The position numbers were made by a program, and so were the translations under genes. Shown here piece by piece: positions 40,291-48,730 of a stretch of DNA of 64,000 nt; position 1 is the first letter of the stretch, and every line of letters begins with the position of its first letter. Below the pieces are notes generated by a model, which had not been told where the DNA came from, made no database searches, and worked only from the letters and a program-made list of their open reading frames with translations. Origin of the DNA: Hyphomicrobiales bacterium (GTDB lineage Bacteria > Pseudomonadota > Alphaproteobacteria > Rhizobiales > Xanthobacteraceae); assembly GCA_017305665.1 (NCBI GenBank), contig JAFKKH010000026.1, positions 1 to 64,000 on the forward strand, written 5' to 3'.

Positions 40291-41913
40291 TTGCAGAGTC
40301 TGTTGGCATTCCTGAAAGGCCTTGGCGCATCACGGCTGATGGCGATGGTCGCGGTTACCGCCGCGCTGATCGGCTTCTTTGCGTTCGTCATCGTGCGCGT
40401 CACCACGCCGCAAATGACGACCCTCTTCACCGACCTCAGCGTCGAGGACTCGGCGGGGATCATCAAAGACCTCGAGCGCCAGGCGATCCCTTACGAAATC
40501 CGCAACGACGGCGCCGTGATCATGGTGCCGAAGGACAAGGTGACCCGGCTTCGCATGAAGCTCGCCGAGGCCGGTCTGCCCAAGGGCGGCGGGGTCGGCT
40601 ATGAGATCTTCGATAAGTCCGACGCACTCGGCACCACCAGTTTCGTCCAGAACATCAATCGCTTGCGCGCATTGGAAGGCGAACTCGCCCGCACCATCAA
40701 GGCGATCGACCGCATTCAGGACGCGCGCGTGCATCTGGTGTTGCCGGACCGGCCGCTGTTCTCGCGGGAAGCACCCGAGCCCTCGGCCTCGATCGTGCTG
40801 CGCGTCCGCGGCGGCCTCGAACCGCAGCAGATCCGCGCCATCCGCCATCTGGTCGCATCGGCCGTCAACGGCCTGAAGCCGCAGCGGGTCTCGATCGTCG
40901 ACGAAACCGGCCAATTGCTTGCCGACGGCTCCGCGACCGATACCGACGGCGTAACCGGCGACGAACGTCGCGCCGCGTTTGAGAAACGCATGCGCCACCA
41001 GGTCGAAGCCATCGTGTCGTCGGTGGTGGGCGCCGGCCGCACCAAGGTCGAGCTCTCCGCCGACTTCGACTACAACAAGGTTACGCAGACATCAGACAAA
41101 TTCGATCCCGAAGGCCGGGTGCTGCGCTCCAGCCAGACCCGCGAAGAATCCTCCGTCACCGCCGACAACAACGGCCAGGTCACGGTCAACAACGAATTGC
41201 CCGGCAATCAGCCCAGCGATAACGCAGCCGCCACCCCGCGCGATCAGACCAAGAAGAGCGAGGAAACCAACAACTACGAGATTTCCCGCACCACCAAGAC
41301 CGAGGTGACCGAAGCCGGCCGCGTCAACCGCATCTCGGTCGCCGTGCTCGTCGACGGCACCTACACAAAGAACGAAAAGGGCGAGATGGTCTACAAGGAG
41401 CGGACCAAGGAACAGCTCGATCGCATTGCGACGCTGGTCCGCTCGGCCATCGGATTCGACCAGAAGCGCGGCGATCAGGTCGAGGTGGTCAATCTCAAGT
41501 TCGCCGAGGCTCCCGTGGTCGTGCCACCCGCGGAGCCGACCGGCCTGCTCGGCATGGTGCAATTCACCAAGGACGACGTCATGTACGTCATCGAGCTCGC
41601 CGTCATGATGCTGCTCGGCCTCTGCGTGATGTTCATGGTGATCCGGCCGCTGGTCCGCCGCATCCTGGCGTCCGAACCGGTCCCGGCCAGCGCCGAACCC
41701 GCCGGCGTTCCGGTCCTGCCCGACGCGTCCTCGCAAGCGACCGGACAAAACCTCGTCCCCAACGGTAGCGCCACCGCGCAGCTGATCGACGTCGCTCAGG
41801 TCCAGGGTCAGGTCCACGCCCAGTCGGTGCACCGCGTCGGCGAACTGGCCGAACGCAATCCCACCGAAACCGCATCCATCATCCGTCAATGGCTCGCCGA
41901 ACCCGCAGCGTGA
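40291..41913 (+). CDS. fliF: Flagellar MS-ring protein FliF
   Basis: The 540-residue protein has an N-terminal transmembrane helix (SRLMAMVAVTAALIGFFAFV), the YscJ/FliF domain (GVGYEIFDKSDALGTTSFVQ and LEGELARTIKAIDRIQDARV), and a second helix near residue 450 (DVMYVIELAVMMLLGLCVMF). It forms the inner-membrane ring on which the motor is built. The TTG codon that begins LQSLLAFLKGLG is taken as the start, with GAGG 10 bases upstream; the in-frame TTG nine codons earlier has no ribosome-binding site. The C-terminus binds FliG, the next gene. Confidence 0.9.
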   Translation: MQSLLAFLKGLGASRLMAMVAVTAALIGFFAFVIVRVTTPQMTTLFTDLSVEDSAGIIKDLERQAIPYEIRNDGAVIMVPKDKVTRLRMKLAEAGLPKGGGVGYEIFDKSDALGTTSFVQNINRLRALEGELARTIKAIDRIQDARVHLVLPDRPLFSREAPEPSASIVLRVRGGLEPQQIRAIRHLVASAVNGLKPQRVSIVDETGQLLADGSATDTDGVTGDERRAAFEKRMRHQVEAIVSSVVGAGRTKVELSADFDYNKVTQTSDKFDPEGRVLRSSQTREESSVTADNNGQVTVNNELPGNQPSDNAAATPRDQTKKSEETNNYEISRTTKTEVTEAGRVNRISVAVLVDGTYTKNEKGEMVYKERTKEQLDRIATLVRSAIGFDQKRGDQVEVVNLKFAEAPVVVPPAEPTGLLGMVQFTKDDVMYVIELAVMMLLGLCVMFMVIRPLVRRILASEPVPASAEPAGVPVLPDASSQATGQNLVPNGSATAQLIDVAQVQGQVHAQSVHRVGELAERNPTETASIIRQWLAEPAA

Positions 41914-41919
41914 TCTGAC

Positions 41920-43011
41920 ATGGCTCTCCCGCAAACCACCTCCTCGGCCAACGCCAGCGACATCACCAGCGTCGTTGCCTCGCTCGCGAGCCGTCAGAGC
42001 AATCGTCCGAAATCCAAGCCGATGTCCGGCCCGCAACGCGCCGCGATCATGATGCTTGCGCTCGGCGAACAATACGGCGGCAAGGTCTGGGCGCTGCTCG
42101 ACGACGACGAGGTGCGCGACCTGTCGCTCGCGATGTCCACGCTCGGTACGGTCGAGGCGGATGTCGTGGAGGATCTGTTGCTCGAATTCGTGTCGCGGAT
42201 GTCGGCGTCCGGCGCGCTGATGGGCAACTTCGATGCGACCGAGCGGCTGTTGAACCAGTATCTGCCCGCCGAGCGGGTCAGCGGAATCATGGACGAAATC
42301 CGCGGGCCCGCCGGCCGCAACATGTGGGAAAAGCTGTCCAACGTTCAGGAAGAGGTACTCGCCAACTACCTCAAGAACGAATATCCGCAAACCATCGCAG
42401 TGGTGCTGTCGAAACTGAAGCCCGAGCACGCCGCACGAGTGCTCGCCATTTTGCCGGAAGACATGGCACTCGACGTGGTCGGCCGCATGCTCAAGATGGA
42501 AGCGGTGCAGAAGGAAGTGATCGAGCGCGTCGAGCAGACGCTGCGCAGCGAATTCATGTCCAACCTGTCGCAGACGCGGCGGCGCGACGCCCATGAGGTG
42601 ATGGCGGAAATCTTCAACAACTTCGACCGCCAGACCGAGACGCGCTTCATCACATCGCTGGAAGAGGAAAATCGCGAATCGGCCGAACGCATCAAGGCGC
42701 TGATGTTCACGTTCGACGATCTGGTGAAGCTCGATGCCGGCTCGGCGCAAACGCTGATGCGCCATGTCGACAAGGACAAGCTCGGCGTCGCGCTGAAGAG
42801 TGCCAACGAAGAGGTCCGCGCCTTCTTCATGGGCAACATGTCGACGCGCGCCGCCAAGATGTTGCTGGATGACATGGCCGCCCTCGGTCCGGTCCGGCTG
42901 CGTGACGTCGACGAGGCGCAGGCGCTGCTGGTCAATCTCGCCAAGGACCTCGCGGCCAAGGGCGAAATCATGCTGTCGAAAAACCGCGCAGACGACGAGC
43001 TGGTGTACTGA
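41920..43011 (+). CDS. fliG: Flagellar motor switch protein FliG
   Basis: The 363-residue protein has the three FliG domains: a middle [11 protein letters not shown]-type motif (here [20 protein letters not shown]), and a C-terminal domain with [20 protein letters not shown] and the charged helix [17 protein letters not shown] whose Arg and Asp/Glu residues face the stator. It converts ion flow to rotation at the C-ring. The N-terminal 35 residues are extended and polar. It follows fliF by six bases and shares the last base of its stop with fliH. Confidence 0.95.
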   Translation: MALPQTTSSANASDITSVVASLASRQSNRPKSKPMSGPQRAAIMMLALGEQYGGKVWALLDDDEVRDLSLAMSTLGTVEADVVEDLLLEFVSRMSASGALMGNFDATERLLNQYLPAERVSGIMDEIRGPAGRNMWEKLSNVQEEVLANYLKNEYPQTIAVVLSKLKPEHAARVLAILPEDMALDVVGRMLKMEAVQKEVIERVEQTLRSEFMSNLSQTRRRDAHEVMAEIFNNFDRQTETRFITSLEEENRESAERIKALMFTFDDLVKLDAGSAQTLMRHVDKDKLGVALKSANEEVRAFFMGNMSTRAAKMLLDDMAALGPVRLRDVDEAQALLVNLAKDLAAKGEIMLSKNRADDELVY

Positions 43012-43640
43012 TGGGCGCTCCGGCAAAATTCCTGTTTGACACCGACTTCTCGGCGCCGCACCGCTCCCGGGAGCGCGCACCTACGGCCCAGGAGATCGCG
43101 CAGCAGATCGCCGCCGCAGAGGCCAAGGCCTATCAGGCCGGCTTCGATGCCGCGCAGCGTGAAGCCAAGGTACAGAGCGATCGTCGCATGGCGCTGGCGA
43201 TCGAAGAGATCTCCATCGGCATCAAGGGAATCGCAGCGCGTTTCGCCGGCGTCGAGGCCCGCATGGAAACCGAGGCGGTCGATGTCGCCGTTGCCGTCGC
43301 ACGCAAGCTGTGCAGCGAACTGATCGCGGCAGAGCCGCTGACGGAAATCACCGCGCTGGTCAGCGACTGTTTCCGCCATCTGGTCTCGACCCCGCACCTC
43401 GTGGTGCGGATCAACGATCAGCTCTACGACATCGCGCGCGAGCAGATCGAGCGCATGGCCAAGCAAAACGGATTTGCCGGACAACTCGTCATTCTGGCTG
43501 AGCCCGACATCGAAACCGGCGACTGCAGAATCGAATGGGCTGACGGCGGTGTCGTGCTGGAGCGCGCGGCCATCGACGCCAAGATCGACGAACTCGTCCG
43601 CCGCTATGTGGCGTCGCGCAATCCAACCGGACATTCCTGA
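43011..43640 (+). CDS. fliH: Flagellar assembly protein FliH
   Basis: The 209-residue protein has FLFDTDFSAPHRSRERAPTA at its start, a long Ala/Gln/Glu coiled coil (EIAQQIAAAEAKAYQAGFDA) and the C-terminal V-ATPase-E-like domain (VDVAVAVARKLCSELIAAEP, then ETGDCRIEWADGGVVLERAA). FliH regulates the FliI ATPase of flagellar export. Weak overall conservation is normal for this family. Its start overlaps the fliG stop. Confidence 0.85.
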   Translation: MGAPAKFLFDTDFSAPHRSRERAPTAQEIAQQIAAAEAKAYQAGFDAAQREAKVQSDRRMALAIEEISIGIKGIAARFAGVEARMETEAVDVAVAVARKLCSELIAAEPLTEITALVSDCFRHLVSTPHLVVRINDQLYDIAREQIERMAKQNGFAGQLVILAEPDIETGDCRIEWADGGVVLERAAIDAKIDELVRRYVASRNPTGHS

Positions 43641-43656
43641 GGGCTAGGGGCAAACC

Positions 43657-44007
43657 ATGAGCGATAACGATACCCAGGTGCCGCTTCCCGATCTCAACGC
43701 CGCCGACACGCCGGCGATCGATGACGTCGGCTACAGCGAGGACGAACAGGTCTCGCGGATCGCCTCCGATCTGGAGGCGGTGTTCGACGTGCCGGTTCAG
43801 GTGTCGGCCGTGCTCGGCCGCTCCAAGATGGATGTCGGTGCACTGTTGAAACTCGGCCCCGGCACTGTGCTGGAACTCGACCGGCGCGTCGGCGAAGCCA
43901 TCGACATCTACGTCAACAACCGCCTGGTGGCGCGGGGCGAAGTCGTCCTCGTGGAAGACAAGCTCGGCGTGACCATGACCGAAATCATCAAGGCCGAAAA
44001 AGCCTGA
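43657..44007 (+). CDS. fliN: Flagellar motor switch protein FliN
   Basis: The 116-residue protein carries the SpoA/FliN domain in its C-terminal two thirds: VPVQVSAVLGRSKMDVGALL, GPGTVLELDRRVGEAIDIYV and GEVVLVEDKLGVTMTEI. It forms the base of the C-ring and helps export. It follows fliH by 16 bp in the fliF operon. Confidence 0.94.
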   Translation: MSDNDTQVPLPDLNAADTPAIDDVGYSEDEQVSRIASDLEAVFDVPVQVSAVLGRSKMDVGALLKLGPGTVLELDRRVGEAIDIYVNNRLVARGEVVLVEDKLGVTMTEIIKAEKA

Positions 44008-44054
44008 CAGCGAACCAACCCGCCGCGAGCGCGGGCCTATAACAGGAGCAAACC

Positions 44055-45434
44055 ATGCGGCTTCTCATCGTTGGCACACTGAAGGGCCAGCTTACGACCG
44101 CCACCAAGATCGCCATGGACAACGGTGCCTCCGTCACCCATGCCGAGGGCAACGAACAGGCGATGGCGGTGCTGCGCAGCGGCAAGGGCGCCGACCTCCT
44201 GATGGTGGATGTCGGTCTCGACATCCGCGATCTCGTGATCCGGCTCGAGGCCGAGCACATCCACGTGCCGATCGTCGCCTGCGGCATCACCAGCGATGCC
44301 CGAGCCGCGGTCGCCGCGATCCATGCAGGCGCCAAGGAATACATCCCGCTGCCGCCCGATCCGGAGCTGATCGCCGCGGTGCTTGCGGCTGTCGCCAATG
44401 ACTCCCGCGACCTCGTCTATCGCGACGAGGCGATGGGCAAGGTCATCAAGCTGGCGCAGCAGATCGCGGGCTCCGACGCCTCGGTGATGATCACCGGCGA
44501 ATCCGGCACCGGCAAGGAAGTGCTGGCGCGCTATGTGCACACCCGTTCGAACCGCGCCAAGCGGCCGTTCATCTCGATCAACTGCGCGGCCATTCCCGAG
44601 CATCTCCTCGAATCCGAACTGTTCGGCCACGAGAAGGGCGCGTTCACCGGCGCCGTGGCGCGCCGCATCGGAAAGTTCGAGGAAGCCAGCGGCGGCACGC
44701 TTTTGCTCGACGAAATCTCCGAAATGGATGTCCGGCTGCAATCAAAATTGCTCCGCGCCATCCAGGAGCGCGTGATCGACCGGGTCGGCGGCACCCGTCC
44801 GGTGCCGGTCGATATCCGCATCATCGCCACATCGAACCGCAACCTGACGGAGGCCGTACGCGAAGGCACCTTCCGCGAGGACCTGCTGTTCCGCCTCAAC
44901 GTCGTCAACCTGAAGATACCTTCGCTGCGCGACCGTCCCGCCGACATCCTCGAACTGGCGCAGCATTTCGTGAAGAAATATGCCGAGGCCAACGGTGTGC
45001 CGGTGCGCCCGATCTCGGCCGACGCGCGGCGCGTGCTGACCACCAACCGCTGGCAGGGCAACGTCCGCGAACTGGAAAACACCATCCACCGCGCGGTGCT
45101 GATGGCGTCAGGCGATGACATCGGTGCCGATGCGATCCTGACGCCGGACGGCGACCGTCTCGACCTTGCCAAGACGGCACCTGCTGTCGCGCACGCCACG
45201 CTCGCCGCCGAACAGGTGACGCGCGCGCTGGTCGGCCGCACCGTGGCTGATGTCGAGCGCGACCTGATCCTCGAAACGCTGAAGCATTGCCTCGGCAACC
45301 GGACCCATGCCGCGAACATCCTCGGCATCTCGATCCGGACGCTACGCAACAAACTCAATGAATACGCCGACGGCGGCATCCCGATCACGCCGGCCGGCAA
45401 CAGCGACCATCGCGCCTTCGTGGCGACCGCCTGA
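44055..45434 (+). CDS. flbD: Sigma-54-dependent flagellar regulator FlbD
   Basis: The 459 residues have a degenerate receiver domain (MRLLIVGTLKGQLTTATKIA; the usual acidic pair is absent), a central sigma-54 activator domain with Walker A GESGTGKE, the GAFTGA motif, and GGTLLLDEISEMD, and a C-terminal Fis-type helix-turn-helix (ANILGISIRTLRNKLNEYAD). FlbD activates class III flagellar genes with sigma-54 in Caulobacter and represses class II fliF. The position at the end of fliF-G-H-N is as in other alphaproteobacteria. The sigma-54 promoter before fliK is a probable target. Confidence 0.92.
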   Translation: MRLLIVGTLKGQLTTATKIAMDNGASVTHAEGNEQAMAVLRSGKGADLLMVDVGLDIRDLVIRLEAEHIHVPIVACGITSDARAAVAAIHAGAKEYIPLPPDPELIAAVLAAVANDSRDLVYRDEAMGKVIKLAQQIAGSDASVMITGESGTGKEVLARYVHTRSNRAKRPFISINCAAIPEHLLESELFGHEKGAFTGAVARRIGKFEEASGGTLLLDEISEMDVRLQSKLLRAIQERVIDRVGGTRPVPVDIRIIATSNRNLTEAVREGTFREDLLFRLNVVNLKIPSLRDRPADILELAQHFVKKYAEANGVPVRPISADARRVLTTNRWQGNVRELENTIHRAVLMASGDDIGADAILTPDGDRLDLAKTAPAVAHATLAAEQVTRALVGRTVADVERDLILETLKHCLGNRTHAANILGISIRTLRNKLNEYADGGIPITPAGNSDHRAFVATA

Positions 45435-45651
45435 CGTCGCTACTTTTGACGACGGCCTTCAATCCGGTGCGAACCTCTCGCACCGGATTTTTCGTTTCTG
45501 AGTAGCTCGGCGCGTCGGGCTTGCGGAAAATCCGGATCGGCGCACCCGGCTGGAAATCGCGGCCGGTCAGCATCACGTAGGCATAAAGCGCGAGATAGGC
45601 GATCGCGACCGCACCGACAACGTAGAAGATCAGCGTCGCGAGCCGCTTCAC
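45385..45651 (-). CDS. Small membrane protein reading into flbD
   Basis: The 88-residue protein starts with a helix (MKRLATLIFYVVGAVAIAYL, AYVMLTG) and GAPIRIFRKPDAPSYSETKN. Sequence from about residue 54 is the hairpin of the flbD terminator read in reverse, and the last 50 bases overlap the flbD end. It is likely that the ancestral stop lay near residue 55 and was lost by mutation. The membrane part suggests a real gene; its function is unknown. It lies ten bases after the flavin-oxidoreductase gene on the same strand. Confidence 0.6.
   Translation of the reverse strand: MKRLATLIFYVVGAVAIAYLALYAYVMLTGRDFQPGAPIRIFRKPDAPSYSETKNPVREVRTGLKAVVKSSDVRRSPRRRDGRCCRPA
45461..45492 (+). terminator. 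Terminator after flbD
   Basis: AATCCGGTGCGA, loop ACCTC, TCGCACCGGATTTTT: a twelve-base perfect stem with a short T-run. It lies within the coding part of the convergent small membrane-protein gene. Confidence 0.8.
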
Positions 45652-45661
45652 CTGCGAACTT

Positions 45662-46879
45662 TCATCGCGCCGCCGTGATCTTCGCCTTCGGCACCGTCAC
45701 GTTCATCGCCTTGTTGCCGTAACGGTCGGTGAAGGCGGCCGTATCGATCTCCTCGAGCTGGATGTCGCCGCGCATCACCGCCGCCTTCCAGGCCTCCTGC
45801 TCGGCATGCGCCGCGTGGAATTCCGGCATGACCTCCCTGGCGAACAGTTCGAGCGACTCGCAAATGTGCTCGTGGCTGTTCTTGCCGGCCTGGTTGAGCA
45901 GGATCACCTGATCGATGTGCGAGCCCTGGAACCGGCGCAGCTTTTTGCGGATGGTTTCAGGCGAGCCGATCAACCCGCCGCGCAGCGCCGCCTCCTGCGC
46001 TTCGGGATTCTCGCGTTTCCACTTGTTGTATTCGTCCCACATGTTGACGGTGCCCGGCGCCGGGCGCTGCCGGTTCTGCGAGGCGCCGTAATAGCGCAGC
46101 GCGAACTGGAAGAACGTCGCGCCATCGGCGCGCGCCCGCGCCTCCTCGTCGGTCTTGGCGCACATGAAGAACGACACCAGCGCCATGTTCGGGTTGATCT
46201 CGTAGTCGGCCAGTTTCTTCAGGCGCTTGGTGATGGCATTGTAGTAGGCGTGAACCCAGGCATGCGCCGCGTCAGCACTGACGAACTGGAAGCCGAGCGC
46301 ACCGAAGCCGCACCGGCCCGCGCGCTCGATGGTCGGCAGTTGCGAGCACGCCATCCACAGCGGTGGGTGCGGCTTCTGCAGCGGCTTAGGCACGACGTTG
46401 CGCAGCGGAATGTCGAAATACTTGCCGTGGTGCTCGCTTCCGCCGTCACGAAACATCGGGAAGATCGCGCGCACGGCTTCGTCGAAGATTTCCTTCTTGG
46501 TTTCCATATCGCGGCCGAACGGCGTCAACTCCGTGATCGATGCGCTCTCGCCCATGCCGAATTCGCAACGGCCGTTGCTGAGCAAATCAAGCACGGCAAC
46601 GCGCTCGGCGACGCGCGCCGGATGATTGGTGGTGAGCTGGAAGATGCCGTGGCCGAGGCGAATGTTCTTCGTGCGCTGGCTGGCGGCGGCGAGGAACGAT
46701 TCCGGCGATGGCGAGTGCGAATATTCCTCAAGGAAATGATGCTCGACCACCCATGCGTGATCGTAGCCCGCGCGGTCAGCGGTCTCGAGTTGGGTCAGCG
46801 CATTCTGATAGAGGCGGTGTTCGTCGCCGGCTTCCCATGGACGGGGCAGTTGCAGCTCATAAAAGATGCCGAACTTCAT
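45662..46879 (-). CDS. LLM-class flavin-dependent oxidoreductase
   Basis: The 405-residue protein belongs to the bacterial luciferase-like family: KFGIFYELQLPRPWEAGDEH, DHAWVVEHHFLEEYSHSPSP, RLGHGIFQLTTNHPARVAER, and CEFGMGESASITEL, all at the expected spacing in a TIM barrel. Such enzymes use reduced flavin and oxygen to oxidise organic substrates. The substrate is not evident. The ATG chosen starts at the first family residue. Followed by the small membrane protein gene. Confidence 0.88.
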   Translation of the reverse strand: MKFGIFYELQLPRPWEAGDEHRLYQNALTQLETADRAGYDHAWVVEHHFLEEYSHSPSPESFLAAASQRTKNIRLGHGIFQLTTNHPARVAERVAVLDLLSNGRCEFGMGESASITELTPFGRDMETKKEIFDEAVRAIFPMFRDGGSEHHGKYFDIPLRNVVPKPLQKPHPPLWMACSQLPTIERAGRCGFGALGFQFVSADAAHAWVHAYYNAITKRLKKLADYEINPNMALVSFFMCAKTDEEARARADGATFFQFALRYYGASQNRQRPAPGTVNMWDEYNKWKRENPEAQEAALRGGLIGSPETIRKKLRRFQGSHIDQVILLNQAGKNSHEHICESLELFAREVMPEFHAAHAEQEAWKAAVMRGDIQLEEIDTAAFTDRYGNKAMNVTVPKAKITAAR

Positions 46880-47057
46880 GAGGTATCTCCCGCGCGGTCT
46901 TTCTTGTTGGCGGACAGTGTAGACCGCTGAGAAACCGAGTCCACCGCTCCGGCATTCCGTACCGCGGAACATGCCTTGCGCCGGCCTCGCGAATGGTTAG
47001 CTTGCAGCGGGTGAGTCGCGGCATCACTTCGCAGACTCCTTACATCCATCGAGACCC

Positions 47058-48167
47058 ATGACATCCTTTACGCCGCATCAGGATTCAGCGCTGAAAGCCG
47101 TCGCCGACTGGCTGAAGGCCAAGCCCGGCCGGAACGGAACGCCGCCGGTGTTCCGCCTGTTCGGCTATGCCGGCACCGGCAAGACCACGCTGGCGCGCCA
47201 TATCGCCGACGGCGTCGATGGCGAGGTCAAGTTCGCGGCCTTCACCGGCAAGGCCGCGCTGGTGATGCGGAACAAGGGCTGTGACGGCGCCTCGACGATT
47301 CATTCGCTGATCTATCGCGCCCGCGAGTCCGGCGAAGAGCAGCCGAGTTTTGAGTTATGGGACGATGCGCCCGCCTCCAAGGCGAAACTCATCGTGATCG
47401 ATGAATGCTCGATGGTGGACGCAGAGCTCGGCCGCGACCTGATGTCGTTCGATTGCCCGCTGCTGGTGCTCGGTGACCCCGCGCAACTGCCGCCGATCCA
47501 GGGCGGCGGCTTCTTCACCAATGCCGAACCGGATTCGATGCTGACCGAGGTTCATCGTCAGGCCCAGGACGATCCGATCGTGCGGATGTCGATGGACGTG
47601 CGCGAGGGACGCGACCTGGACATCGGCCGTTACGGCGAAAGCGAGGTGGTGGCGCGCAGCGAGCTCGATCCGAGCCGCGTGATGGAGGCCGATCAGGTAC
47701 TGGTCGGCCGCAACAACACGCGCCGCTCGTACAATATGCGATTCCGGCAGCGGCAGAACATCGAGGATCCGCTACCGGTTGCCGGCGACAAGCTGGTCTG
47801 CCTGCGCAACAACCGCAAGAAGGCGCTGTTCAACGGCGGCCTGTGGCGCGTGAAGTCGCGCGCGGCCTCGAAATCGAAGATCATCACCATGCGCCTGTCG
47901 CCCGACGAGGAATTCGCGCACAAGGTGACGAAGGTCTCGGTGCGATCGGACTGCTTTGCCGGCGGAATCGAGGACATCCCGTGGGAGCAGCGCAAGCCCT
48001 ACGACGAATTCGACTACGGCTACGTGCTGACGGTGCACAAGTCGCAGGGGTCGCAGTGGGACGACGTGGTGCTGTTCGACGAGAGCTTCGCGTTTCAAGA
48101 CAGCCGCGCGCGCTGGCTCTATACCGGCATCACCCGTGCGGCGAAGCGGCTCAGCATCGTCGTCTGA
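47058..48167 (+). CDS. RecD/Dda-like superfamily 1 helicase
   Basis: The 369-residue protein has helicase motifs I (FGYAGTGKTTLARHIAD), II (LIVIDECSMVD), III (LLVLGDPAQLPPIQGGG), and the RecD-type motifs V/VI (YVLTVHKSQGSQWDDVVLFD and RWLYTGITRAAKRLSIV). It is short, like T4 Dda, and may act in DNA repair or recombination. It stands alone, divergent from the flavin-oxidoreductase gene. Confidence 0.88.
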   Translation: MTSFTPHQDSALKAVADWLKAKPGRNGTPPVFRLFGYAGTGKTTLARHIADGVDGEVKFAAFTGKAALVMRNKGCDGASTIHSLIYRARESGEEQPSFELWDDAPASKAKLIVIDECSMVDAELGRDLMSFDCPLLVLGDPAQLPPIQGGGFFTNAEPDSMLTEVHRQAQDDPIVRMSMDVREGRDLDIGRYGESEVVARSELDPSRVMEADQVLVGRNNTRRSYNMRFRQRQNIEDPLPVAGDKLVCLRNNRKKALFNGGLWRVKSRAASKSKIITMRLSPDEEFAHKVTKVSVRSDCFAGGIEDIPWEQRKPYDEFDYGYVLTVHKSQGSQWDDVVLFDESFAFQDSRARWLYTGITRAAKRLSIVV

Positions 48168-48286
48168 CTTGATTAAATTTTAGAAATCCGTCGCAGAATA
48201 CCTGCCCCGCGCATGGAATTCTTGTCTTGTCTGCTTCATGTTTCTGCGGCTTGATCGGAGTTTGCCAACTGGAAGGAGAACCAACG

Positions 48287-48649
48287 ATGACCACAAGATC
48301 AATCGTCGCCGGTGCGCTGATTGCGACAATGTCCGTGATCACCGTGTCTGTGCCCGCGATGTCCGCACCGCTGATGCCGGGACTCACGAATTCCGGCCCG
48401 ATCGCGCCTGTGCAGCAGGTTCAGTACCGTCGCTGGCATCACCATCGTCATGGCTGGCACGGCGGTGGTGGCGGCGGCGCCGGTGCGCTGATCGGCGGTC
48501 TTGCAGCCGGTGCCATTATCGGCGGCGCCATCGCGGCCGGCCAGGCCCAGCAGCAGAACGCCGCTTACTGCTCCCAGCGCTTCCGCTCCTACGATCCGCA
48601 GTCGGGCACCTACCTCGGCAACGACGGCCGGCGGCATCCCTGCCCGTAG
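48287..48649 (+). CDS. BA14K-family secreted protein
   Basis: The 120-residue protein has a Sec signal (VAGALIATMSVITVSVPAMS), a His/Gly-rich stretch (RWHHHRHGWHGGGGGGAGAL), a Gly/Ala hydrophobic hairpin and the BA14K end CSQRFRSYDPQSGTYLGNDG followed by RRHPCP, first described in a Brucella immunoreactive protein with lectin-like activity. It is expected at the cell surface or periplasm. The ATG follows AAGGAG by eight bases. A terminator follows the stop. Confidence 0.85.
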   Translation: MTTRSIVAGALIATMSVITVSVPAMSAPLMPGLTNSGPIAPVQQVQYRRWHHHRHGWHGGGGGGAGALIGGLAAGAIIGGAIAAGQAQQQNAAYCSQRFRSYDPQSGTYLGNDGRRHPCP

Positions 48650-48669
48650 TTTGTCGCCCGGACGAAACG

Positions 48670-48699
48670 AAGGCCGCGGCTCCTGCCGCGGCCTTTTTT
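48670..48699 (+). terminator. Rho-independent terminator after the BA14K gene
   Basis: AAGGCCGCGGC, loop TCCT, GCCGCGGCCTTTTTT: an eleven-base GC-rich stem with six T. It lies between two convergent genes and may serve both. Confidence 0.9.
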
Positions 48700-48730
48700 A
48701 TTTGAACATCGATCTGATCTTGCCGCAGCG

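Noticed and set aside
41092-43080. Minus-strand frame of 662 codons across fliF and fliG
   Set aside because: It crosses two well-identified flagellar genes and is rich in His, Arg and Asp with no motif.
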